Positions 1-6,004 of a DNA stretch of 8,839 bases are shown here, in pieces (the first letter of the stretch is position 1; the number at the start of each line of letters is the position of its first letter). A program made the translations under genes and the position numbers. This stretch comes from an uncultured Phycisphaerales bacterium (lineage in GTDB: Bacteria; Planctomycetota; Phycisphaerae; Sedimentisphaerales; Anaerobacaceae): assembly GCA_937927975.1 (NCBI GenBank), contig CALEZT010000020.1:1-8839 (forward strand). Direction: 5' to 3'. Below the pieces are notes generated by a model, which saw nothing but the letters and a program-made list of their open reading frames with translations, was not told the DNA's origin and made no database searches.

Positions 1-46
1 ACCACCGAGATCTACACTCTTTCCCTACACGACGCTCTTCCGATCT
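1..46. other. Illumina TruSeq P5 adapter at the contig start (artefact)
   Basis: These 46 bases match the 3' part of the Illumina universal/P5 adapter and end in the well-known GCTCTTCCGATCT. The same 46 bases appear in reverse complement at the other end (8794-8839). This is sequencing-library residue and not genomic DNA. Any reading frame entering it is artificial, and biological sequence begins at about base 47. Confidence 0.97.
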
Positions 47-144
47 CGGCATACCTCAGTGAGGACGGTCGAGCCGAGGCGTTCTACGCCCATCGTCCCC
101 GGGGCCGTGCCGTCGGCCCAAACCGCCTCCGGCTCACCGCATAA
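47..144 (+). CDS. Possible C-terminal fragment of an unidentified protein
   Basis: A frame open from the adapter junction runs GCA TAC CTC ... and ends at TAA (142-144). It encodes about 31 residues beginning AYLSEDGRAEAF and ending RLRLTA. Codon choice is GC-rich at third positions, as expected for a real gene in this genome, and the tail is basic. The rest of the gene lies off the contig, so no family can be named. The opposite strand is also open here (25-225) but runs into adapter sequence. The call rests only on codon usage and the stop position, so it is weak. Confidence 0.3.
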
Positions 145-416
145 ACGGTCATGCAACCAAGCAGACACAAAAGAAACTTGTCGACTTACACACATGAGGC
201 TATCATGAATTACTTGGGAAGCCACTTTCCGGCTTTCATATGGAGCACTGCCGGGAGGATTATAACGGATGCCGAAAGGCCCAAACGGTCTTGCAGGTGC
301 TGTTACAGCTGTTGGCTCCGTGCCGCGGTTAAATCTGCGACGCCGAGGCTTCCCTCCCGGATCGCTTGGTAACGGGAGCGTCCGGGCACTTGGTTTGATA
401 GGCTGCGACCGTTCAG
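145..416. other. Non-coding or decayed stretch, no recognisable gene
   Basis: About 270 bases lie between the possible plus-strand fragment and the stop codon of the minus-strand NACHT gene. Only short frames occur. One runs from ATG 240 to a TAA near 333 (about 30 residues), and another spans 151-372 with a composition unlike a folded protein. Neither has a convincing ribosome-binding site or a recognisable motif. The two flanking genes converge here, so a shared termination region is plausible, but no stem followed by a T tract was found. The inverted repeat at 403-430 is listed separately. Confidence 0.4.
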
Positions 417-430
417 TCAGATGGTCGCGG
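403..430. repeat. Inverted repeat across the stop codon of the NACHT-FGE gene
   Basis: CTGCGACC (403-410) pairs with GGTCGCGG (423-430). This gives an eight-base-pair stem with one G-T wobble and a 12-base loop that contains the NACHT gene stop codon. No T tract follows on either strand, so it is not a canonical intrinsic terminator. It could stabilise the mRNA 3' end or be fortuitous. Confidence 0.35.
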
Positions 431-3400
431 CAACGCGGAAGCCGATAGCACCCGTCCAGTCAGACGGGTCCCTGTAGGCTCTCGTAGCAGAACGACAGTG
501 GCGTCTCGACATGGTGCAGCTTCCTCCTCGGACTACTTTGAAGATAGACGGGAAGCTCAGATCGTCTCCTACTTTGACCTGCCTGTCGTACCAGTCTTCA
601 CACCACTCCCACACAAGTCCGTGCATGTCGGAAAGCCCCCAGTCATTGGGTTTGAGACACCCAACAGGAATGGTCATGCCATTCGCAAACAGACCGCATC
701 TTGCATATCGTCGTAGGAGAGCCGCAGTATCACCGAAACTGTAGGCCGTCCTGGAACCAGCACGGCAGGCGAACTCCCACTCCTTTTCCTCTGGGAGGCG
801 GTATCTTGCGCCAAGCCAACGGCAGAATGCCCATGCATCGTACCAGGCTATATGAATTGCAGGATACCGGGCCTTCCATCTGGCTCTGTCCGTGTGACCA
901 GGGTGCATCGGGTCATAGAGTTCGTACTGTTCGATTGTCACCGGATAACGCATCAACTCAAACGGCCTCTCGATCGCAGTTAACCTCAGAGGCTCATCAG
1001 CCTCATGGCCGTCCTCCTGTTCCGGCGATCCCATCCAAAACGACAGATCCTGTGCGGGCGTGTAGTCCTTAGGTATAGGCCGAAAGTCCGTCAGAAGCTG
1101 TTCGGCGATACGTTTCTTCTTCTTTCCGCGTCTTCCTTGCAGGATAGACTGCGAGAACTCCGACTGAAAACTCTCGATAGCCTCTCTGGCTAACTTGTAT
1201 CCCGGGCTCTCCTGCACGTCAGCGGCATTCGTGGTCTGAGCATAGCTGTGCATTGTCACCCAGCTACGGTAAAGCATCTCGTTGGAACGTTTCACCGTTC
1301 GGCCTGGGGTGTAGTTCGCGCTGTACATGGGAGACATCGCCCGTACCCATGCTTCAGGATCGCGGCCTGCCTCAGGCATTTCCGCAGCAAATCGCCAGAT
1401 CCAGTAGAAGGCGCCGGTCTCAGGATCCGTAGGTAGATGAATGAACTTGGACATCTCTTCAGCTTCTCGCCCACCCGAGAATTTCGTCAACCACATCCCG
1501 GCAAAGAACTCCTGGAGAGAACGGTTCCTCCAATAGATCTCCTGTGGACAGCCTGCCTCCAACAAGCCATAGCTGAGAAACTCGTTCATTGCAGCAACTT
1601 CTCTCAGCTTCTTACGGCACCAGCCAAGCTCGTAGTTGCTATCGTAGCTTCTACACCTGACCGACAATGCCGAGAGAAAACGATCCATCTGATTTTGACG
1701 GACTCCATCGAAGTTCTGACACCCAGCTGCCATCTCAAAAGCGATTGCGCTCAGAAGGAAACGGGCTTCATTGGGATCCAACCCTCGTGTATGATGAGCG
1801 CGCAGTCCTTCCTCCAACATTCTAGATGTGCAAAGCCAGTATACATCACTTGTGGTTCGGACATTTCTGTAGTCTTCAAGCGGAATACGTCGGAGATAGT
1901 ACAAGACGCGAGGGACAGACAAAATAGCCCTGGCATCGGGTGGAATAGCATCATATCTGGGTGATCCCAAATAGTAACGCTGCTGATCGTCGTTGAATTC
2001 TTCAACAAGGAGGAAGTTCCAGCCCGTTGCTCTTTCGTCACCAAACAAGAATCCCCAATAGCGCTCCATCGCGTAGGGTCTTGTGCCAAGAACAATGGTG
2101 CAGTCCGCCCAATTTTCGTCTCTTAGGACATGCTTAAGGGTCTGGAGACATGTGGTCTCAGTAGTCTGGATTTGATCTAGTCCATCGATCAAAAGGGATA
2201 GCTGTCCCTCCTTTCGCAGAGTGTAAAGCAGCTTCTCCAGTCTCGCCTGAGGCACGACGTCGGCCGCGTTCCAAGCCGCCTGGCGAAGGTGCAGGGCCAA
2301 CGTTTCGGGGATCAATGTCTCGGCATTCTCCGGCAGGTCGGCGGCATCGACCAGTATCGCGAGGCCGGTTGAATGTGAAGAATTGAGCGCACAGTGCAGC
2401 CACCGCATGTTCGTGGTCTTTCCCACTCCTGCTTCTGTGACGACAACTGAACGACGGAGGCTGTGCTTCGAAGTGATATCGCCCAGTCTTGCGCATAATT
2501 CCTGTCTAGTGATCGGCCGCCAAGCTTCTCTTGGGATACCCGATGGATCAGAGCCGGCCTCTGACAATAACCTCTCCGCGTTGTTTCTATAGCGTTGAAG
2601 GCCATACTTACTCGGCAGAATCTGACGGCTCATATGCCGTCGGTATGTCTCCGCACGAAGTCGACGCAAGTACTCAACACGGAGAAAATGACGCGGAGTG
2701 TAACCCGGTTTGCTCAATCGGAGCACACGGATTCCCTGATCTCCGATGAATGGCGGGTGACCATCGCCTCCCACGCTGATCTTAGCCGGCTGCCAGTCCA
2801 TTTCCCATTGCCTTCTAACATATGTCTGGTAGTTGGCGATTGGAGCAGTCGTCTTGATGCCCGGTGGCCACACGGCACTCAGTTGAGCGGTTAGTGCCTT
2901 GGTCAAGCCTGTGACACTCTCTACGGCCAGTTCCGTTTCGGGGGCGAACCCCGCAAGTTCGATAGTCTGGAATGGTCCATCCCCCAGGTTCATGAATGGT
3001 GAACTCTTCAACTTCTGGGGCGTCCAGAGGAAGATGGCATCAGGTCCGCTCTCACCCTTCCAAACAACGTCCAGATCTCTCTTGGTGCCGCGAGCCCCAA
3101 ACAGCGAGTGATAGATTGACAACCGAAGCACGGGAAAGTCCGGGGAGGCGCTATCGCTTGTGTCAGAACGGGCCCATTGGCGCAACTTGAACGCTAGCAG
3201 GGCATATTGCGGCACTGTCCTCTCCATGATCACTTCGTCAAGTCTAAGTTCTCCGTGTCTCTCATATGTCAACAGCGCATTTACAGCAGCCACGAACACC
3301 GTCTCAAAGAACCGAGGGACAACAGCTTTGGTCTCAGGTGGGTAGTTGTCCGCCGACAGCCCAACGACGTACCAGCGATTGGGGGCTTCTGCAAGGTTGA

Positions 3401-3536
3401 TCAGGGCGTGCGTCAGGGCGTCTGTGGGGGGGAGCCCGAAGTCTACGACAAAGCCGAGGTGGCGAACCTTGGACCATTTCCCGCGGTCGGGGGATTCCTG
3501 TCTCGGATCGCGAGATGTGCCAAGATTTTTTTTCAT
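417..3536 (-). CDS. NACHT (STAND) NTPase fused to a C-terminal FGE-sulfatase/SUMF1-like domain
   Basis: This 1039-residue protein probably acts as a nucleotide-switched sensor in the NLR-like STAND class, many members of which are anti-phage or conflict proteins. Residues 1-350 match no domain I recognise. The NACHT core begins near 360: P-loop VVVTEAGVGKTT at 364-375, with Thr replacing the usual first Gly; Walker B LLIDGLDQI at 448-456, with Gln where many NACHTs have Glu; and a sensor-1-like GTRPYAM at 484-490. A helical region follows, including NRSLQEFFAGMWL at 671-683. A basic patch, GRRGKKKKR (801-809), precedes the FGE/SUMF1 domain at about 830-1037. That domain shows FWMGSPEQ, YPVTIEQY, YRLPEEKEWEFACRAG, LVWEWCEDWY, VVRGGS and AIGFRV. 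Aligned with true formylglycine-generating enzymes, the first active-site Cys is Met1009 and only Cys1014 remains, so binding is more likely than catalysis. The start codon has no clear Shine-Dalgarno site, and eight A bases follow the ATG directly. No membrane segment or signal peptide is evident. Domain calls are firm; the defence role is inferred. Confidence 0.93.
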   Translation of the reverse strand: MKKNLGTSRDPRQESPDRGKWSKVRHLGFVVDFGLPPTDALTHALINLAEAPNRWYVVGLSADNYPPETKAVVPRFFETVFVAAVNALLTYERHGELRLDEVIMERTVPQYALLAFKLRQWARSDTSDSASPDFPVLRLSIYHSLFGARGTKRDLDVVWKGESGPDAIFLWTPQKLKSSPFMNLGDGPFQTIELAGFAPETELAVESVTGLTKALTAQLSAVWPPGIKTTAPIANYQTYVRRQWEMDWQPAKISVGGDGHPPFIGDQGIRVLRLSKPGYTPRHFLRVEYLRRLRAETYRRHMSRQILPSKYGLQRYRNNAERLLSEAGSDPSGIPREAWRPITRQELCARLGDITSKHSLRRSVVVTEAGVGKTTNMRWLHCALNSSHSTGLAILVDAADLPENAETLIPETLALHLRQAAWNAADVVPQARLEKLLYTLRKEGQLSLLIDGLDQIQTTETTCLQTLKHVLRDENWADCTIVLGTRPYAMERYWGFLFGDERATGWNFLLVEEFNDDQQRYYLGSPRYDAIPPDARAILSVPRVLYYLRRIPLEDYRNVRTTSDVYWLCTSRMLEEGLRAHHTRGLDPNEARFLLSAIAFEMAAGCQNFDGVRQNQMDRFLSALSVRCRSYDSNYELGWCRKKLREVAAMNEFLSYGLLEAGCPQEIYWRNRSLQEFFAGMWLTKFSGGREAEEMSKFIHLPTDPETGAFYWIWRFAAEMPEAGRDPEAWVRAMSPMYSANYTPGRTVKRSNEMLYRSWVTMHSYAQTTNAADVQESPGYKLAREAIESFQSEFSQSILQGRRGKKKKRIAEQLLTDFRPIPKDYTPAQDLSFWMGSPEQEDGHEADEPLRLTAIERPFELMRYPVTIEQYELYDPMHPGHTDRARWKARYPAIHIAWYDAWAFCRWLGARYRLPEEKEWEFACRAGSRTAYSFGDTAALLRRYARCGLFANGMTIPVGCLKPNDWGLSDMHGLVWEWCEDWYDRQVKVGDDLSFPSIFKVVRGGSCTMSRRHCRSATRAYRDPSDWTGAIGFRVAATI

Positions 3537-3547
3537 TCGTGCTGCCA

Positions 3548-3570
3548 GCTGTCCGCAATGGGTGTCCGCA
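3548..3570. repeat. 23-bp element, copy A (paired TGTCCGCA boxes)
   Basis: The element reads GCTGTCCGCAA, three bases (TGG), then GTGTCCGCA. It contains two head-to-tail TGTCCGCA boxes (3550-3557 and 3563-3570) with starts 13 bp apart. Copy B at 3650-3672 is identical at 20 of 23 positions and differs only in the three-base spacer. On the minus strand the box reads TGCGGACA. This copy ends only 11 bases from the NACHT gene ATG, where a bound protein would block transcription or translation initiation. Confidence 0.7.
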
Positions 3571-3649
3571 ACAATTACGGAACTCAGTAATCAGCTTATC
3601 CGACAACCTTTGCTTCGGCAATCCTCTGTAGGGTATTGGAGGACCAGAC

Positions 3650-3672
3650 GCTGTCCGCAAGCAGTGTCCGCA
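3650..3672. repeat. 23-bp element, copy B (paired TGTCCGCA boxes)
   Basis: This is the second copy of GCTGTCCGCAA, three bases (GCA), then GTGTCCGCA. The boxes are at 3652-3659 and 3665-3672 and keep the same 13-bp spacing as copy A. The copies begin exactly 102 bp apart. Conservation of the boxes but not the spacer, on a fixed period, is the pattern of a tandem-repeat operator. The candidate binder is the divergently encoded winged-helix protein (3852-4727), since OmpR/PhoB-type regulators bind direct repeats. That pairing is inference. Confidence 0.7.
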
Positions 3673-3764
3673 CTGTGTCGTAACCCATTACAGGAAAAGA
3701 AGATAGAACATTTTGGCCTCACGGACCGTCTTGTTCATCGGATGGTCAGTCGATCCGCTACACG

Positions 3765-3779
3765 CGATCAGAGTGATCG
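3765..3779. promoter_or_regulatory. Short dyad CGATCA-GAG-TGATCG, possible operator
   Basis: Perfect six-base arms are separated by three bases, 72 bases upstream of the ATG at 3852. The size suits a dimeric regulator site, but a dyad this short occurs by chance quite often. Nothing else in the window repeats it. Confidence 0.25.
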
Positions 3780-3851
3780 TCCAAGAGAGCAACCGGCGAA
3801 GCTCGTCGTGAGCGATGCGGGTTCCGATCCTACTGGGCGGTAGCAGGACAG

Positions 3852-4727
3852 ATGAGCACTGGACAAAACAGCCTGTGGCAGCTCGCGGGAGCTGGCGGGG
3901 AGGTCCCCCTGGATATGCTGCTGCGGGAATTGCTGCCGCTGATTGAACACTTGATCCCCATCGCGGAGAGGTTGTTGGCTGCATCCGAGATTAGGCTGGC
4001 AGGATTACCGGGCAGTTCCTGCTCGCGAGGAGGCTGCAAGGAGCCCTGTGGGCGTCTGGAGGTATACCTGGACGGTTCGTATCGGTGCAAAGTCCCTGGT
4101 GAGACGACGATAGGCATGGGCTTCTGCGACAGCACGGGTCAACAGGACGGACCGGAGCACATTGATGACCGTGGGCCGTTGAACGCAGACTCGGTGTCTG
4201 CTGTGCCATCTGATCTCTATATGACCAACGAGAATGGGCAAAGACGGATTGTCACGGCAGAAGAGGCCGAGGAAATCCGTCAACAATGGTCAGGCCACTT
4301 TCTGCTGGATCTTCCGCGTCAGAACTTACTCATCCGGACCGGCAAGGCCGTGAAGGGGGTGAAGCTTGGGTCGAGGGATCTCCACTGGGGTGTAGAGAAG
4401 GTCCTGATCGTAGGGATGTCACAGCCTGGCGTTGGCTTTGGATATGCCAAATTCAGCAAAGTGAGGCCCGGTGGCAGCGGAATCGGCGACGTGACTGCCC
4501 TGACTCGGTATGTCTATGAGGCGAGACGGGCAATAGGCGATACCGGGCAAAGAAGTCGGTACATCCACAAGACGAGGGTGGAGCCCAGCGAATCGCCAAC
4601 GCGATGGGGATACGTCTTCGATGACCGGTATCGCTACCTGGTCATCGCGAAGTACTCGCCCACAAACTACGGACCAGGCACCAAGTCCGGAGAGAGATCC
4701 AGAGTCGATCAAGAGAGGGGTCAATAG
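3852..4727 (+). CDS. Putative DNA-binding protein with Cys-rich N-terminus and OmpR/CadC-like winged helix
   Basis: This 291-residue protein is transcribed divergently from the NACHT-FGE gene. Residues 20-50 are Leu-rich and helical (LLRELLPLIEHLIPIAERLL). Residues 57-79 hold four Cys (C57, C62, C66, C79), a possible metal site. From about 148 to 262 the pattern resembles a Trans_reg_C winged helix: FLLDLPRQNLLIRTGKAVKG, a weakly matching centre, then ALTRYVYEARRAIGD (216-230), SRYIHKT (235-241) and RWGYVF (251-256). The last three correspond to the family's helix with LRRALGD, the RYI-T-V strand and the GYRF wing. No receiver domain, kinase or transmembrane segment is seen. The ATG at 3852 has an AGGA only three bases upstream. 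The in-frame ATG at 3915, 11 bases after GGGGAGG, is a serious alternative start. About 180 bases with no convincing gene separate it from the DUF488 gene. Remote pattern recognition supports the wHTH call, and a profile search could overturn it. Confidence 0.7.
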   Translation: MSTGQNSLWQLAGAGGEVPLDMLLRELLPLIEHLIPIAERLLAASEIRLAGLPGSSCSRGGCKEPCGRLEVYLDGSYRCKVPGETTIGMGFCDSTGQQDGPEHIDDRGPLNADSVSAVPSDLYMTNENGQRRIVTAEEAEEIRQQWSGHFLLDLPRQNLLIRTGKAVKGVKLGSRDLHWGVEKVLIVGMSQPGVGFGYAKFSKVRPGGSGIGDVTALTRYVYEARRAIGDTGQRSRYIHKTRVEPSESPTRWGYVFDDRYRYLVIAKYSPTNYGPGTKSGERSRVDQERGQ

Positions 4728-4908
4728 TTCACCTGTAGGATGGGTTGCAGTTGACGGCGCCGGTCTCGCCGTAGCGGAACAGGTAATCAGTCGTTGTCGG
4801 GTCGGTAGGTGCAGTGAGAGAGCAATGAAAATGGCATGGGAAAGACTCGCACGCACGCCGGAAACATAGGACGGCACTGGGTGGTTTCTTTCGAATGGAG
4901 CACTTACG

Positions 4909-5289
4909 ATGGTGAAGACCAAGTCAGTGTACGATCCTGTCGAACCCTCGGACGGGCAGCGGATACTCGTTTCTCGGTATCGGCCTCGCGGAATCCCCAA
5001 GGAACGCCTATGTCTCACTGAATGGCGCAGGGAACTGGCCCCGAGCAAAGAGCTCCTACGAGAGTGGAAGAGCAAGAGGATTTCGTGGAGTGAATACAAG
5101 GCCCGGTACGACCGGGAGATGGTGCCGCAACGGCCAATGATCAATGCACTCGCGCAGAGAGCCAATACTCACGTGATCTGCCTCCTCTGTTTCGAGCCGG
5201 AGGGAGATCCCCACTGCCACCGCCATCTGCTTAAGAAGATGATCGTGGCTGCTGGCGTCGGACCTGAGTTAATGCTGCAATCACCGTAG
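4909..5289 (+). CDS. DUF488 family protein (YeaO-like)
   Basis: This 126-residue protein has the full pattern of the DUF488 family. VYDPVEPSDGQRILVSRYRP and RGIPKE lie at residues 7-32, WRRELAPSKELLREW at 39-53, YKARYDREM at 63-71, and the C-terminal CLLCFEPEGDPHCHRHLL at 91-108, with its Cys and the C-H-R-H cluster. The family's biochemical role is not established; the conserved Cys/His residues suggest metal or redox chemistry. Length is normal. The start is supported by GGAG at 4897-4900, eight bases before the ATG. The preceding frames at 4728-4908 (including one from 4836 overlapping this gene) look non-coding. The stop codon overlaps an AGGAG that precedes a seven-codon ORF. DUF488 genes often occur in accessory neighbourhoods, and no tie to the NACHT gene can be shown. 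Confidence 0.85.
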   Translation: MVKTKSVYDPVEPSDGQRILVSRYRPRGIPKERLCLTEWRRELAPSKELLREWKSKRISWSEYKARYDREMVPQRPMINALAQRANTHVICLLCFEPEGDPHCHRHLLKKMIVAAGVGPELMLQSP

Positions 5290-5300
5290 GAGATCAGATA

Positions 5301-5324
5301 ATGAAGAAAACAGGCCGGCGGTGA
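5301..5324 (+). CDS. Seven-codon ORF (MKKTGRR), possible leader peptide
   Basis: A strong AGGAG (5288-5292) sits eight bases before ATG 5301, which opens a seven-codon frame closed by TGA at 5322-5324. Its last codons form the left arm of the inverted repeat at 5313-5343, an arrangement seen in translated leaders. The same frame stays open beyond the TGA up to 5699, so a nonsense mutation in a longer gene is an alternative reading. Nothing proves it is translated. Confidence 0.3.
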   Translation: MKKTGRR

Positions 5325-5343
5325 TTGGAACCCAGCGCCGGCC
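5313..5343. repeat. GC-rich inverted repeat, candidate hairpin or terminator
   Basis: GGCCGGCG (5313-5320) and CGCCGGCC (5336-5343) form a perfect eight-base-pair stem around a 15-base loop. On the plus strand no T tract follows, so it is a poor terminator for the DUF488 gene. On the minus strand the stem is followed by a T-rich TGTTTTCTT, the layout of an intrinsic terminator. That could shield this locus from minus-strand transcription, although no minus-strand gene is seen upstream of it in the window. Confidence 0.45.
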
Positions 5344-5432
5344 CTAACCAGAGCATCGCAATGCGCCGGTCGGTCTTCATTATCGTCGACCTCCGCCTGA
5401 AATCAATTGTGTCCGTCAACCAATTTGGAACC

Positions 5433-5449
5433 GCGCGCGATTCGCGCGC
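5433..5449. repeat. Tight GCGCGCG hairpin just before a ribosome-binding site
   Basis: GCGCGCG (5433-5439) and CGCGCGC (5443-5449) can fold with a three-base ATT loop. The hairpin sits six bases before the GGAGG that serves the small gene at 5469. TTGGAACC occurs at 5325-5332 in the loop region of the upstream inverted repeat and again at 5426-5433 entering this one, so the two structures share a short motif. A role in translation control is possible but unproven. Confidence 0.4.
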
Positions 5450-5468
5450 CATGTGGAGGTACCTACCT

Positions 5469-5699
5469 ATGAAGAATCAGAAACCTGTCAGTTCGAACCG
5501 CAAACAGCGCGACGCCTTTGTGGAGCCAGCGATGACCATCGCGTGCACCCGGAAGGTACGGAAGATCATCTTGGCGAACCTGCGAAAAGCGGCTTACTCC
5601 CGCTTGGACCCGGTGCGTGCCGGGCGGTCCCGGCAACTGCTCGAGCAGGTCGAAACCAGACCGGCTGCTGTGGTCGTCGCGAACGCCTCGAACCGGTAG
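5469..5699 (+). CDS. Small basic hypothetical protein
   Basis: This 76-residue protein beginning MKNQKPVSSNRKQRD is not recognised. It is strongly basic, especially TRKVRKIILANLRKAAYSRL at about 27-46, and ends in an Ala/Val-rich tail (RPAAVVVANASNR). This could be a nucleic-acid-binding or ribosome-associated helix, but no motif confirms it. The start is chosen for GGAGG at 5455-5459, nine bases upstream. The frame is open upstream to 5325, so a longer form cannot be excluded. It is the first gene of the co-directional cluster that leads to the MoxR ATPase. Confidence 0.5.
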   Translation: MKNQKPVSSNRKQRDAFVEPAMTIACTRKVRKIILANLRKAAYSRLDPVRAGRSRQLLEQVETRPAAVVVANASNR

Positions 5700-6004
5700 C
5701 GGCCGTCGCGCCTGCTCTGACGCCGGTGTCAGTGACGCAGGCTGAACATGGAGCACCGCATAGTGAGCGGCAGGATCGCTGGCCGACCCGTGCGGCCGTG
5801 AAACGCTGTCTCACTGCGGTCACGGGCTGGGCCAAGAGGGTTTGGACTGGGGGTTTGGCGCGGGGCTAAGCGTGGAACGTAATACCTTGCCGGCCGGTCT
5901 GTCGGGGAATTGCGGAAAGCGACGGTTCGTCAGGACCCCAGGACGGCAAACCTTCCGGAACCAAACGACAATCGAAGAGCACCGACATCAAAGAGGTGAA
6001 AGCC
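5700..6004 (+). other. 305-base gap holding only a doubtful short frame
   Basis: The best candidate frame starts at GTG 5726 and ends at TAA near 5869. It gives about 47 residues including RWPTRAAVKRCLTAVTGWAK, but no Shine-Dalgarno sequence precedes it. From 5870 to 6004 no convincing gene is seen. A palindrome TTCCGGAA lies near 5954-5961. The AGAGG at 5992-5996 belongs to the next gene. The stretch is GC-rich like its neighbours and may be transcribed as part of the cluster. Confidence 0.35.

Larger units (their letters stand above)
3537..3851. promoter_or_regulatory. Divergent intergenic region between the NACHT-FGE and winged-helix genes
   Basis: These 315 bases separate two divergently transcribed genes and must hold the promoter of the minus-strand gene and probably that of the plus-strand gene. 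They contain two copies of a 23-bp element and a short dyad, listed separately. On the minus strand, TTGCCG, 17 bases, then TAAGCT (about 3595-3623) is a weak sigma70-like match lying between the two 23-bp copies. No plus-strand promoter stands out. Frames crossing the region are short and look like chance. Confidence 0.55.

Noticed and set aside
429..536. A complete diversity-generating retroelement
   Set aside because: No reverse transcriptase motif, Avd-like protein or template repeat lies in the window. Only the variable-region-like pattern remains, reported as a weak finding.
701..1964. Plus-strand open frames opposite the NACHT-FGE gene (for example 701-1072 and 1437-1964)
   Set aside because: The minus-strand frame has recognisable NACHT and FGE motifs throughout. 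The plus-strand frames lack motifs and ribosome-binding sites.
3548..3672. CRISPR array or plasmid iterons
   Set aside because: Only two copies of the 23-bp unit exist, 102 bp apart, with no Cas or Rep gene. An operator is the simpler reading.
3795..3835. tRNA T-arm-like GGGTTCCGATCC
   Set aside because: No matching acceptor, D or anticodon arms can be drawn around it.
4754..4772. ACGGCG/CGCCGT stem after the winged-helix gene as an intrinsic terminator
   Set aside because: A six-base-pair stem with no T tract following is too weak to call.
4728..4908. Possible frameshifted extension of the winged-helix gene or a small gene (frame ending SERAMKMAWERLARTPET)
   Set aside because: No start with a ribosome-binding site and no homology that I recognise. 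The 3852-4727 protein already extends past its wing.
4419..5165. Minus-strand frame of 248 codons
   Set aside because: It overlaps the winged-helix gene and the DUF488 gene on the opposite strand. Its translation is Ser/Arg/Leu-rich without motifs.
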